A stretch of DNA of 64,000 nucleotides from Acheta domesticus (Eukaryota > Arthropoda > Insecta > Orthoptera > Gryllidae). The DNA is taken from NCBI GenBank assembly GCA_031308135.1, contig JAHLJT010009419.1, forward strand, positions 181,490,856 to 181,554,855, in the 5' to 3' direction. Of the stretch, positions 34,301 to 47,758 are shown piece by piece (the stretch's first letter is position 1; each line of letters opens with the position of its first letter). Below the pieces are notes generated by a model, which was given only the letters and a program-made list of their open reading frames with translations, did no database searches and was not told where the DNA came from. Made by a program: the position numbers and the translations under genes.

Positions 34301-34597
34301 ATAGTGCAATGTGTAGCTCAGTCAGCTCACCAAAACACTTCTAACACTATTTATTATTGTTATTATCATCACCATCACCATCTTCATTCCTCATCGCCGG
34401 TAATGAGATACTCTGGCAGTAGAATATAGATGGTCGAGTCTACTCCCCACGGTATTTGCTGACATGTAAGGCGCAGTTTTACTTTTAACATATTTATTTA
34501 TAAAAGAGTGCATTGTAAAGAAGCGGAATTTAGTTTCTTCCTCCAAAATTATATGTAACAATGAAGTGTGTACTATACAGCAACAAATGTATTTCAT
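34301..34597. other. No gene seen
   Basis: AT-rich, with a short TTATTATCATCACCATCACC run at 34358-34382 next to the LINE relic. Confidence 0.5.
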
Positions 34598-34603
34598 AAC
34601 AAC

Positions 34604-34649
<46 letters not shown>

Positions 34650-34652
34650 GTA
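34598..34652. repeat. (AAT)n microsatellite
   Basis: About 18 AAT units in near-perfect tandem; a shorter ATAATAAT run follows at 34672-34696. Confidence 0.95.
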
Positions 34653-34696
34653 AATGTCTAATGTCTCATACTAATAATAATCATAATAATAATAAT

Positions 34697-35234
34697 GTTA
34701 AATCTTGGGTGAGCTAATGCCATCTTTGGCATCAAGATTGTCTCGTGGCGTCCAACGCGAATTAAGTTTTTTTATATATCACATTCTTGCATGTAGGTAT
34801 TTTAATTTAGTATGAATAATTATTAGATACGTTAATCACGCAGCCCTATTTTATGATTCAGGTTTTTCGTAGAATAGGATCATTCGTGTGCGGTAAAGAA
34901 GATAATTGGAATTCAGCAATTAAGTATCATCGCAACTGATTATGGAGAGACTGAAGGCAAGGAAAAACAAGATAATAATTGCAGAAGGTTTCTGGAAGCG
35001 GCCGGTGTGGTGTCCACCGATCCCCCCCCTCCGTTCTTGACAATGAGAAACTGGTGTCCTCGTATGTAGAAAAATATACAGTTAGTAATGGGGCAGATTT
35101 TATGCTCCAATTCAAAAGTCGTTGATTTTCACATAAGAAATTTGGGGCTTGAGAATTTCGGCTTACAAATGCATCAAGTTTAATTGTGTAAACTGGGAAG
35201 AAACATTAACAGTTTCAGAAAACGACCGTCTGCG
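34697..35234. other. No gene seen
   Basis: AT-rich sequence with a run of seven C at 35024-35030. No recognised element. Confidence 0.5.
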
Positions 35235-35735
35235 CTAACGACAACATCGACACCTGTGGAACATCTTCGACAATGTGATTCTAGTGTTTGGGTCCCGCAG
35301 GCAGCGGATTTTCGACACTAGCTTCATATCCGGATCGAATTCAGCAGTTCTGTTAGGCAGTTTTAAAATTACCATATACCTGCTCTGCTGTGTTAATTGT
35401 CCATGGTTTCTCCGGTTAATATCAGATGAATGCCAGTGAAGTAACCTAACAATCAGATCTTGGTTCACGTGCCATCCTTTCTTTCCCACACTTGCCCCCT
35501 CCTCTCTTTTTTACGCAGATTTACTATAATAATGTGCACTATTCTATTACACATGTTGGGAGACCACTCGAGAGGCCATTTTCCTGGCTATGCACTCTGA
35601 TGGGTGATACAACTGCATGTTAAACCCGCAAGCCGACATTTATATCGGTGCCAGATATGATCCAGCGGTGGAGGAACATTGCCACCACCCGAAATATGAT
35701 ATGCACCACACTTACAGGATACATAACCTCAATAG
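35235..35735 (+). mobile_element. SINE-like element (family D), long copy
   Basis: This copy aligns in order with those at 37860-38090 (minus), 46786-47070 and 50930-51325. Blocks are TTTTCGACACTAGCTTC, GCAGTTCTGTTAGGCAG, then a core around ATGAATGCCAGTGAAGTAAC, a C/T-rich stretch, ACACATGTTGGGAGACCACT, and AACCCGCAAGCCGACAT with GCGGTGGAGGAACATTGCCACC. The tRNA-like B-box that is clear in the 37.9 kb copy is worn here (GGGTCCCGC). It is non-coding and presumably copied by LINE machinery. The 16-bp minisatellite begins immediately after it. Confidence 0.65.
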
Positions 35736-35758
35736 TATGCTCACCCGGAATCAATGTC

Positions 35759-36157
35759 CTCTTTCACTCGCGCTCTCTTTCACTCGCGCTCTCTTTCACT
35801 CGCGCTCTCTTTCACTCGCGCTCTCTTTCACTCGCGCTCTCTTTCACTCGCGCTCTCTTTCACTCGCGCTCTCTTTCACTCGCGCTCTCTTTCACTCGCG
35901 CTCTCTTTCACTCGCGCTCTCTTTCACTCGCGCTCTCTTTCACTCGCGCTCTCTTTCACTCGCGCTCTCTTTCACTCGCGCTCTCTTTCACTCGCGCTCT
36001 CTTTCACTCGCGCTCTCTTTCACTCGCGCTCTCTTTCACTCGCGCTCTCTTTCACTCGCGCTCTCTTTCACTCGCGCTCTCTTTCACTCGCGCTCTCTTT
36101 CACTCGCGCTCTCTTTCACTCGCGCTCTCTTTCACTCGCGCTCTCTTTCACTCGCGC
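35759..36157. repeat. 16-bp perfect minisatellite, about 25 copies
   Basis: CTCTTTCACTCGCGCT is repeated head-to-tail for 399 bp with no visible variant, flanked by AATGTC and a run of A. Because 16 is not a multiple of 3 and the unit has no stop on the plus strand, all three plus frames stay open and each reads the same 16-residue cycle (SFTRALFHSRSLSLAL). These are not genes. The uniformity points to recent expansion, or to collapse/expansion in assembly. Confidence 0.97.
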
Positions 36158-36329
36158 AAAAAAAACCTTATTTTAAAACACCATTTTTTTCAAAACGTTT
36201 ATTCACATTCTAAGGATATTTGTCATTTATTTGCAACCATTTGTACTACGATTGTTTTGTGCTGTATATTATAGAAAATTGAAGGTCGTTGAAGCGAATC
36301 ACTTTCAAAAAGGGACGATGCTAGAAAAA

Positions 36330-36344
36330 GGTTGGGAATCCCTG
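36330..36344 (-). mobile_element. hAT-type terminal inverted repeat (lone end)
   Basis: On the minus strand CAGGGATTCCCAACC followed by TTTTTCTAGC is a typical hAT-element terminus, with AAAAAGG-type sequence inside. The other end was not found upstream; the minisatellite or the SINE may have disrupted it. Confidence 0.5.
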
Positions 36345-36590
36345 CTCTAGACTGATTTCGACCCAGCTAGGTATAGAAAGATGATTAGAATTATTATAAT
36401 AGGAACGCATTGACAGCTACTGCTTGGAGAATAACAGCAGGTCATGCCCTGTGTTGAATTAGTTAGTGTTCTTTTGCAGTGAGCTGATTTCTAAATGCTT
36501 TTTACACAGCTTCTTGCCATGCCATCGTCCAACTAGTCTTATTGTTTTCCGATCTCTTAAACTAGACCCTTTTTAGGATAATTTCTCTAC
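36345..36590. other. No gene seen
   Basis: Mixed-composition sequence between the hAT terminus and the tandem repeat; nothing recognised. Confidence 0.4.
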
Positions 36591-36800
36591 AGCTCGTCGA
36601 GGCTCCAACTCTCGGATATTCCGGTCACCGATGCAGCAATCTACTTAAAAGGTAGTCGAGACTCCAACCCTAGGATGTCCCGATCACCGATGCAGCAATC
36701 GAGATAGAAGCTAGTCGAGGCTTCAATCCTAGGATGTCCCGGTGACCGATGCAGCAATCGAAGTATAAGCTCCAACCCTCGGATGACTCGATGCAGTAGA
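36591..36800. repeat. About 60-bp tandem repeat, 3.3 copies
   Basis: Units share AGTCGAGGCTCCAACCCTAG, GGATGTCCCGGTCACCGATG and CAGCAATCGA; spacing is 59-62 bp. The array runs straight into CpG-rich block 3. The units are GC-richer than the flank and diverged by roughly 10-20 percent, so the array is not recent. Confidence 0.9.
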
Positions 36801-37205
36801 CGCCCCGAAAGAGCGCCTCCGTGCCGCAGAGCGATCGGGAGAGGCGACTGCTCAGGGAAGATTCACCTCCAACGCGGCGCCGCGGCGCCCCTGCAAGGGG
36901 GCGGGGCCAGGGCCGGGCCCCGGGGGCGGGGGCGTGGTGGGGCGCGGCGCGGCGAGGCGAGGCGTCGCGGCGGTGGAAGCTCGGCGCCGGCGTCTCCGAG
37001 CCCCACAGCCCCCGGCGGGCGGGCGGCGGCAGCGGCGGCGGCGGCGGCGGCGGCGACGGGCAATGGAGGTGGAGGAGGAGGAGGTGGCGGTGGCCGCGGA
37101 GCGTTGACCTGCGATCCCGTTAACCCGCAGGCGGTGCGCGCGCGGGCTGCCCTCGCGGGACGCTGACGGCTGACGCGGGTCGCGGACGCTTCGCGTTAAC
37201 AATGC
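36801..37205. promoter_or_regulatory. CpG island 3
   Basis: A GC-rich block with GGGGCGGGGCC, GGGCGGGGGCG, GGCGGCGGCGG and GGAGGAGGAGG tracts, dense in CpG, sharply bounded at about 37205 where AT-rich DNA resumes. Frames on both strands are open from composition only. A short start-stop frame (MEVEEEEVAVAAER) begins at 37063 plus. GTTAACCCGCAG at 37118-37130 could be a splice acceptor, but no matching donor was found. It may be a second promoter or simply a GC-rich minisatellite remnant. Confidence 0.4.
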
Positions 37206-37859
37206 GGGAGATTCATTCAGGGGCGCACAATGTTGACGCCAAGGGAGATGCTGGGAGAGACCGAGCAGACCGTAGTTTAATGTATATCGTACGCAAACAA
37301 AATGTTTAACTATTAAGGATCGAAAAATTGTTCAAACTTTATATTGATGTATTGCTTTGGAAAAGAATATGCGGAATTATTTAAAAAAATGTGTGGGGTG
37401 TTTCCATATTTGGGGTTGCAACACATTGAAAAAGAAAAGAGTAAACAGAGAAAAGTGTAATCGTAGGTGTCCTGATTTGAATGTAAACAATGTGTGACTG
37501 ATACAAGTCGGACGACGAAGTCTTCAAACTTAAAGGGGCATGTTAATGAAATTAATGAAGTTTTGAGTTTTAATTACTCGTGCAATGGACTGTATCATAT
37601 TGAATAAATGTTATACATTGCAAACCGGTCCAATTTTTCAGTACATAGCAACAAAATGATCGATCTATTATTTCGTGTTTATGGGCGCACTAACTACTGG
37701 TGAGATAAGTCCCATAGGTGTAGCGCATGTTATATCCCGGGAGATGGCTTGTGGATCCGGTGCCGACTTGCCTGGTTTCCCCCTCCACGTGTGGAACTGA
37801 CATCTGGTGGAGTAGTGCACGTAAGTGCAATGTTTAGTTAAAAGAAGGTACAAGAATGA
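37206..37859. other. No gene seen
   Basis: AT-rich to about 37660. 37680-37840 is GC-richer (GGATCCGGTGCCGACTTGCC) and retroposon-like, lying directly upstream of the SINE at 37860. Confidence 0.4.
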
Positions 37860-38090
37860 GGAAGGAAAGATCGCAAGTGGTTCGTGTTCCGTTTATTAAG
37901 ATACTACTCCGGCATTCGTCTCGTACTGATCCGAAAAACATGGAAAACTGCCAATCAGAGCAACCGGTCGCTAGAATTCTCCTCCAGACAACGGCCAAAT
38001 TTGACCCAGCAATTATATTAGTGTCGAAATTCTCCCACCGTCGGGATTCGAACCATAGGTCCTCCCGGTGAAAGTTACTGCAGTGCATTG
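37860..38090 (-). mobile_element. SINE-like element (family D) with tRNA-type B-box
   Basis: On the minus strand GGTTCGAATCC (38044-38054) is a perfect RNA polymerase III B-box, flanked by CACCGGGAGG and GACGGTG that can pair as a T-arm. The body follows: TTTCGACACTAATATAATTG, GGCAGTTTTCCATG, and the core GACGAATGCCGGAGTAGTATC. An A-box was not found; the 5' end is probably truncated. The match to copies at 35235 and 50930 shows a dispersed family derived from a tRNA. Confidence 0.7.
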
Positions 38091-38377
38091 AGAAGTATCG
38101 AGACAGATTTTCAGTATCAATTTATCGATGTACTGAAAGAAAAGTATCGGTACTTAGGAAAAATAGAATGTGTTGTATTATTTGATATATAGTTGAAGTT
38201 CCCAAATACATATGTTCAATCTTCTTGATCATCAATCGTCATAATCCTCATCATGACTAAATCTTGTAAAAAAAATTCAACCCATAATCCAATTATCATG
38301 AAATTTTGTAAACTAATACATTTAACTTACAATGGTTGAATAAGATACTTTCTTCACGAAATCCAACCAATACTATT
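38091..38377. other. No gene seen
   Basis: AT-rich; nothing recognised. Confidence 0.5.
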
Positions 38378-39325
38378 ACTTTCCCGTATATGTAATGCTG
38401 CTCGACAAAACGGCGGATTTTTGGCAGAAAAAACTCTTATTACAGGGTCCTGGTAACGAAAAAGTGGATAAATCTAGTGGCTAAATTTAGAAGAAAAAAA
38501 ATGCACTGTCACCTGCTGCAGCCACAACCCACGTTTTATGGCTCTTTGATATCGAAAATTCAATTGACGGGAAAACACCTGTCTGTCTGTCCGTCCATCT
38601 GTGAACAACGGTAGCGACTAAACCGTTCAGTCGATGTTCTCCAAAATTGATATTCCCCGATCGATCTGACTGATGGCCCCTTGAATTTGAAACCGATATT
38701 TTAATTTTGGGGTACTTACGTGATGTCCATGGGACATTTTCAAAAAAAGGCGCCAACAATGTTCACTAAATTTTGTTATTGAATAGTCTGAAGGCCATTT
38801 AAAAGAATGGCGCAGGTCTTATATCGGTCAAAAATCCTGATTTTTTCGAAAATTGAAAAAATTCAAAAATTTGTCGGCGTTTTTCCTTCAACTACAGTTA
38901 TGAAGATACAATTTTTTCTTAATTAAATATGTTCATAAAAAATAGATCTTCAAATTAAGTCAAGTTCAATTTTTCAAAAACAGTATTTTTTTGCGAAATT
39001 TTGTGTAAAACCTAGAAAATTTTTAATATCTTCAAACAATTTTTTCCTTAAAATCTGCGCAACATTTTTTTATTAAACTGGGATTTTAGATAGCATTAAG
39101 GAAGCTTAAGAGAATGGTGCAGGTTTCATGTACGCTGAAATGCCTGATTTTGCAAAAATGTAAAAAAATTAAAAACATTTCTGCCTCTTCCTACAACTAC
39201 AATTGTGAAGATACAATTGTTTTTCTTAATGAAATATGCTCATCAGAAACAGATCTTTAAATAAGGTCATGTTAAATTTTTCCAAAATATGCGTATTTGT
39301 GGAGTAATTGGGCATCAAAAATAGT
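38378..39325 (+). mobile_element. Family A-related element, diverged, 3' truncated
   Basis: The copy starts ACTTTCCCGTATATG then goes directly to TAATGCTGCTCGACAAAACG, so the second arm of the terminal palindrome is deleted. The block order then follows family A: AGTGGATAAATCTAGTGGC, GTCTGTCTGTCCGTCC, TTTGGGGTACTTACGTGATG. Two modules follow (anchors at about 38744 and 39033), each with a CCTTCAACTACAG / TTCCTACAACTAC phrase and an AAATAAGGTCATGTTAAA phrase shared with family E. It fades out near 39325. Confidence 0.75.
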
Positions 39326-40486
39326 CGCCCGCTCCCGGAAGAGAACTTTAACCTAACAGAATTTTAAACCTAAGAGAATTTCAAGACAGTGTTAAAAAAT
39401 TGTTCGGTAACCTACCTTAGGATCCTGAAATATAGATAATAAATAACGAAAATGCAATATTTTATATAAATAAAATTTTATAAAAAGTAATATAACAGGC
39501 TGTCTGAGCTTAAATATAAAGAATGTTATTCTTTATATTCAGGACGATTGTAAAGCAAGAAGGATTCGACGAGATTAATACATCGAACAAAAATTGTATT
39601 TTATAATATTTTATAATTGATGTATTTCTTTCAAGCAATCCGCAAAGCTTTTTTAAAATTTGCGCATCAGTGCCGCAATGGATATTTGAAAAGTACATTG
39701 TTGGTGAACTACGAGATGGTGGCAGTGATAAGATAAAGATATTTTATTTAGTAGAGCTTGTTTACAAATTGGACTTTTAGAAATTATTCTAAACATATTT
39801 CATAATCATTATTTTCGTCCGTGTTGCGAGGTATAGACATATATTCTCTGACGGAAACGTCACTTATCTATGCATATGTTAGCATTTCATCAGTAATACA
39901 TTTCATATTATAGTCTTTCAAAATTTCAATGAATATAAAACAATTTCGCAGAATCTCGATTACCCGTTTTTTTATAAAATGAGTTTGGCTTTTTGGTTAA
40001 ACATTTGAGAGTTGAAAAATAAACAAACATGTCCAAAACTTAAGGATTTATTGTATATTTTTACATTATAAACACGTTACTGTTTCTCGGCAATAGAACA
40101 TTAAAGAGTACATTTTACTATTTTAAATGTCTTCATTTTACTATTTCACCATAAAACTGAATGTATGTAAATGTGTAATTAAATGTTATGAAATTGCATC
40201 TTACATTTAGGTAGCTAATATAAAATATAATGCACAAAAATAATTGCAATTTTTATTGACTAGGTAAATGTTGAATTCATTTTATCACAATATTTTAAAT
40301 AAATTTAGTTGAATTGCTAATAAATGTGTCTAGAAGTCTTGTAAGCAATACATTAGTTTAAGCTGACACGTTTTCTTTGAAAAAATTAACATTTTTTCAC
40401 GAAGATAAGTAAATAGTATGGTTATATTGATAGTTCCTTTTATTTATTAATGTATTTAACGTCAAAAACAATTAAAAGCTCTATGA
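39326..40486. other. No gene seen
   Basis: Very AT-rich sequence with no recognisable element or coding frame. Confidence 0.6.
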
Positions 40487-40849
40487 GTTAAAGTGCTTAA
40501 AATTACTTATAATGAAGTTTTTCGAAAACTCAAAAGTTTACTGTGGAAAAGAGCTTCAAATTTCAAATTTACAGTAGCGCTTAAATGCCATTTTCTTAAA
40601 AACGGTTCCAATTTTTTTAAAAGAAAATTGGCATTTAGGACGAGGTTTTACTGTTCTTTAATATTATTAAAATAATATTTCCGTTCGAATATTACGATAC
40701 CGGCAAATTAAGAAAATGTCAAAAAAATGTACTTTGGGCGGTGATAGATGGCAGCGGCAAGAATATGTGGCAATTCCGAATAGCTAGCCGAGACTTAAGG
40801 AAATAGAAACCTAATAGGGAAGGTCTGTGCTATTCTGTATCACCACTAG
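40487..40849 (+). mobile_element. Family A element, right 363 bp only
   Basis: This piece follows the last quarter of the complete copy at 16142: AAAGTGCTTAAAATTAC, GAAGTTTTTCGAAAACTC, ACGGTTCCAATTTTTTT, CTTTGGGCGGTGATAGATGG, then TAATAGGGAAGGTCTGTGC and the terminal CACCACTAG at 40849, followed by TTTT. The left three-quarters is absent. Confidence 0.85.
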
Positions 40850-40989
40850 TTTTGTATTTTATTTTCTGGTAAAATGGAAGTTATATAATGTTGTCGAACC
40901 TTAATACATATTACGAGAATGTACATGCTCTTGTAGCTCCTAGTTTTACAAAATTTTGGGTAATGCAATCCGCAATGCATCTAGGTATT

Positions 40990-41215
40990 GCGGAGAAGCG
41001 ATTCGGGCTAGACGAGCGGGCGGAGCATAGTACGGGGGGGGGGGGGCCTGAGGTAGGTATTGCAGGAAGAGATGTGATGTGACGGAACCGGGAACACCAA
41101 GGAAGAGTAGTAAGGTCAGACTGGGCGGGATGGAGCTTGTGTGTGGGGGGGGGGGGGGTGCGGAGCTTGGCGGGGCTGGCGGAGCAGGATGGAGCGGAGA
41201 AATGGGCTTGGCGAG
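40990..41215. repeat. G-rich patch with two poly-G runs
   Basis: G-runs of 14 or more bases at 41034-41047 and 41145-41158 lie in a GGCGGAGC/GGGCGG-rich stretch. Open frames on the minus strand here are Pro-rich shadows of this composition. Confidence 0.8.
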
Positions 41216-42344
41216 AATGTACATAACATAACTTCCATTTTCACTCTAAGTAAAATTGTTTCCTCCTTTGTCCAAAAGGTGATTATGATCAAGGAATAGT
41301 AATAGAAACGCCGAGTTACTTCAAAATAGTTAATAAAGTTGTGTATAATTTCAGGCGATTTAGTGCACAACTTGTATGAAGGGAAGTTAGTTGCGTGTGA
41401 ATCAGAGATGTTTCTTCAACGTCCGGTGATAGGGTTTTATAACTATCTTGTAGGATCTGAAATCTCCCGTGTAGGTACTTAAAAAAGGCCCTGAGAGGAG
41501 AAAAAGGTTCTTTATTTTCTTAAATAGACAATATAAAATGAGATGAAAATAAATTTTCAGAATAATTTTTTTTTTCGATTACAGATATATTAGTACGAAA
41601 TATTAAAAAAATCATATAGTGAACAATCATTACATAAAATAGATATACTAAGGTACAATGAAATACACTTGTCGAAAGCTCTGGAAGAAAAGTATTTTTC
41701 CATAATTTGTCTCACAATTTACAAAAAGCTCTTCTAAATTATATGGAGTCTGAGTTTTTGTCATCGAAAAGCATTTGATTACAAGAAAAATATGTCTATA
41801 ATATTCTATACCTTTGTTTAGTGCAAATTTTAATTTTGCAGAAGCTGAAAGTTAACTAATTTTTTTTTCGTGGTTTTATCCGTTAGAATTTTTGAAGCGG
41901 AGAAAAGCCATGAAGCTCCTATAAGATGTAAAATTGTCAAATGAAACGTTGAATTTTATGGCTCCTCAGATCGCAGTTAACATCAATGCCTAATTCGTGT
42001 GTATTTTTATGACGTAATCTAGTCGCGTACACTTTACTATAGTTTGTGACAGTCGCTCTCGACAAGAAGTCGTGCAACTTCTTGCGGTGTTCTAAAGGCA
42101 GAATTCTGACTTAAGATAACTCTACTACGAAATAAGCTTGTAAATAGTAAATGATTTTTTAATCAAAAAATTACTTAATTAACCAACAAATAGGCATTTT
42201 AGGCACAATAAATATGGTTTCTATAATATCTAGAAATCATGAAATGGGTAAATAATTAATTTCGAGTAACTGTATCAAGAGAATAAAATAGGCATTTGCC
42301 AAAAATTCCATGTTTAGTTATGACTGACCGGTCATAATCAGTGT
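41216..42344. other. No gene seen; AATAGGCATTT phrases
   Basis: AT-rich. At 42185-42305 AATAGGCATTTTAGGCACAA and AAAATAGGCATTTGCC repeat the phrase seen at 26930 and 27845. Confidence 0.45.
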
Positions 42345-42402
42345 GTAACTACTGGTTAGAAAAGCAGGTCTACCCGTCCTGCCTTTCTAACCAGTTGTTT
42401 CA
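42345..42402. repeat. Hairpin with 18-bp near-perfect arms (extendable to about 24 bp)
   Basis: ACTGGTTAGAAAAGCAGG (42351-42368) is the inverted copy, with one mismatch, of CCTGCCTTTCTAACCAGT (42378-42395) around a 9-nt loop. Pairing extends outward with a few mismatches. Just before it is a second palindrome, TATGACTGACCGGTCATA. It may be a miniature palindromic element or a small-RNA-like hairpin; the sequence cannot decide. Confidence 0.75.
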
Positions 42403-45350
<2,948 letters not shown>

Positions 45351-46130
45351 GAGATCGTCTCGAGACTTTATTACCTCTTCAAACATTTACCCAACGTCTT
45401 ATTACGATCGATGTATTATTTTAAGCGTAGTTACTTTTCGAAAATAATAAGTTGTTACCGCTACAATACATAGCGCTTCAGTAGTATGTTATTGCTAATA
45501 AAGAGACATCGGATGTTTAGGAAAATGACTATTTTTTCCTAGCAAATTTATGTAAAGGCTGATAATATATGTGCACGAATCATGACAAATGATACCATAT
45601 GACGAAGTTTTGTAATGCTTGTTTTTTGCTTATTTTAGCATAAATGCCCTTTTTTTGCATAAATGACTTTTCTTAAGAATTATTGCACGATTTTGCCTTT
45701 TATGTATTCTTTTTACATGCAATGCTAAGATATCAGAAATTTATGGCCATGTCCAACCTGACCATTCATTACGAAACCTTCATTTAATACTATCAGAATA
45801 CTATCATTTACGTGGCAATCTTAAGCCCAAAGCACTAGTTCATATTAATAAGTGCTAAAAATAACAATTCAAGCATTCCAGGAGATTCAATCTTTTTCAT
45901 AAATGTTGGATCGTGTTCATCATTTATGTTTACGCCGGCGTGTACCGCGGCTATCATTTTGAACAAAACTTAATATTCTGTACGTACATTTAAAATATTT
46001 ATTGAATAGAACCTGCAAATACTTGATACTATTAAGTGTTCTAGTGTAAGCAACGCGATGTTTTCCAGAATATTACTCGACTGTTTCACCGTTTACGCGG
46101 AGAAACGAGGAAATGCAACGCGCAGAAGGT
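45351..46130. other. No gene seen
   Basis: AT-rich, with TTTTTGCATAAATG phrases at about 45640-45670. Nothing else recognised. Confidence 0.5.
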
Positions 46131-46295
46131 GACGGTGTCGTTGCGGCAGATTTGAATTGCGCGCCCCGGAAGTGACTTTTAAACTCAATTTTCTCAAAGA
46201 CAAATTTTTTTTTCGGAAAAACTGGACCTGCCATTCTTCATGTCTGGCAACACAGAATATGTGGTATTTTTTTGTAACGGGAGCTTCTGGACACC

Positions 46296-46297
<2 letters not shown>
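46131..46297 (-). mobile_element. DNA-transposon end (CAGGGTGTCC terminus)
   Basis: On the minus strand the block starts CAGGGTGTCCAGAAGCTCCC directly after a TA run, the look of a Tc1/mariner-class terminus at a TA target that expanded into (TA)n. The opposite end was not identified; the interior is non-coding. Confidence 0.45.

Positions 46298-46350
<53 letters not shown>
46298..46350. repeat. (TA)n microsatellite
   Basis: A TA run of about 52 bp abutting the CAGGGTGTCC terminus. It is read as Tyr-Ile repeats in open frames on both strands, which are not genes. Confidence 0.95.
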
Positions 46351-46351
<1 letters not shown>

Positions 46352-46785
46352 AAATCATTGTGCACAAGATTTTGAAGCGTGTTCTTTTGCTTGAACTCCA
46401 TTTGAAATCATTTTAACTGCCATTAATTTTTCTAAAGCCTCCTATGGCTTATGACAGACTTACCGGGTGAGTTAGGTCAGGGCAACAACAGTTGAACGGT
46501 TGAACGGAAGACCAAAAACGCTATTTTTTAGGAGAGTGAAAAAACTATGACGAAATTGGTAGACATTTGAAGCATGAAAATTGTTGTGCACTTTCTCAAG
46601 GGATTGTAAATACCGATGAACGTTTGAGTGTAGTTTAAGCTGGAACAATCTTGTGTAAATTATTGGACAAAGTAGGGTGTGGATGGACAATGGTGTTTTT
46701 TTTTAATTTAAGAATTTTTTATATCAATGAAATTGAGATATTTTTATATTTATATCAAACAGGGCGCGGATAGCACGCAATTTTT
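46351..46785. other. No gene seen
   Basis: AT-rich. CAACAGTTGAACGGTTGAACGG at 46487-46508 is a short direct repeat. Confidence 0.5.
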
Positions 46786-47070
46786 CCTTCCTCGTCCCGA
46801 CTTCTCCCCTTTAACACACACACTCACATTTACACTTACTACACTAATACACATGTCGGAGAACCAATGGGATGCTTAGAGCGTGTCCTGAATGGGGCGG
46901 CTTCCCTCTGGGGGATATATTTCAAGAAGGAAAACCCCGCAAGTCGACATGTAGGTCGGCGCAAGATCTCGTTGCAGTGCCGCAGAAACACCGCCTCCTT
47001 CCGAGAGAAAATATGCACAGGACGTATGTAACCAATGACCATAGCAGTTGACGAACTCGGAAACATCAAT
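46786..47070 (+). mobile_element. SINE-like element (family D), 3' part
   Basis: This piece shares, in order with 51050-51325, TTCCTTCCTCGTCCCGACTT, ACTACACTAATACACATGTC, GGAGAACCA, AACCCCGCAAGTCGACATG, TAGGTCGGCG, GAAACACCGCC and ATGACCATAGCAGTTGACG. The tRNA-like head and the GAATGCCGG core are missing. It is not coding, although two minus-strand frames are open. Confidence 0.65.
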
Positions 47071-47297
47071 CAATAAAGATGGAAAAACAAATGGTAAACT
47101 ATGAACATTAAGTGTGTGATAAATAATGTCTTCAACACGGAACCAGGAGAATTATAATCTTTGGTGTATGAATAAATATTATTTTACCATAGAATTAATC
47201 ATTACATTTAAGTTGCAATGTACAACGAAATGAAATATTGTCATTTTTGCCTTTTAATTGTTTATAATTAATATTCGAAGCCTACCAGCACCAACTA

Positions 47298-47758
47298 CAG
47301 TCGACTGAGGTTATAGTGAACTTCTGGCGACAAACATTTTCGGTTCACTATATCAGAGGTTCACTGTATACGTTGATGTCAAAATTAAATAGAAATTCTT
47401 CACAATGATTGATTTTATTAATAAAGAGATACAGCAAAATTCATAAACAGCACAAACTAAAAATTTCATTATCTTATTTGCCCTTAAAAATCAATTATTT
47501 TCAATTGTTTGCTTCGTATATTTTTCATTAGTAATTTCTCTTGATAGGTATCCAGATTTCGTGTTCTCTCCATACTTGATTCTGCATTGTCCTCTGTCTC
47601 TAAGTATCGTAATGCAGCCTTAACACCTTTCAATGCCCCTTGCACTGTTGGAACACCGTCCCACTCTCCGAAGGCCCTTTTACTTGCCTAAGGACATGCG
47701 AAATCCAATTAATTTCCAGAATTTATTTCCTACGTGCACTATAGCCGAGGTTTAGCAC
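47298..47758 (-). mobile_element. pogo/Tigger-type element, internally deleted
   Basis: One end is TA (47296-47297) then CAGTCGACTGAGGTTATAGTG. The other, read inward on the minus strand from TA at 47759-47760, is GTGCTAAACCTCGGCTATAG followed by TGCAC. The ends share the AC-TGAGGTTATAGTG-AC pattern, with the TA target and subterminal repeat (GTTCACTATATCAGAGGTTC at 47342) usual for this group. It holds only the transposase tail (47484-47687); about 1.5 kb or more of coding sequence has been lost. Confidence 0.6.
47484..47687 (-). pseudogene. pogo/Tigger transposase, C-terminal 67 codons
   Basis: The minus-strand frame reads SKRAFGEWDGVPTVQGALKG, then VKAALRYLETEDNAES, and closes NIRSKQLKIIDF before TAA. 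The acidic/Leu-rich segment and the final 'KQ.KI.DF' are as at the end of pogo/Tigger-class transposases (commonly '..KQTKITDFF'). A stop (TAG) lies directly before the first codon, and the DDE catalytic core is missing. It sits inside the two inverted termini at 47298-47758 in the orientation expected. No Met start exists, so it is a relic and not a gene. Confidence 0.65.

Noticed and set aside
35617..36274. Three overlapping plus-strand frames of 140-208 codons
   Set aside because: They consist of the 16-bp minisatellite read in three frames.
37118..37205. Second exon beginning after GTTAACCCGCAG in CpG block 3
   Set aside because: Weak pyrimidine tract and no donor before the GC-rich block ends.
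46093..46401. Frames on both strands with Tyr-Ile runs
   Set aside because: They span the (TA)n microsatellite and a transposon end.
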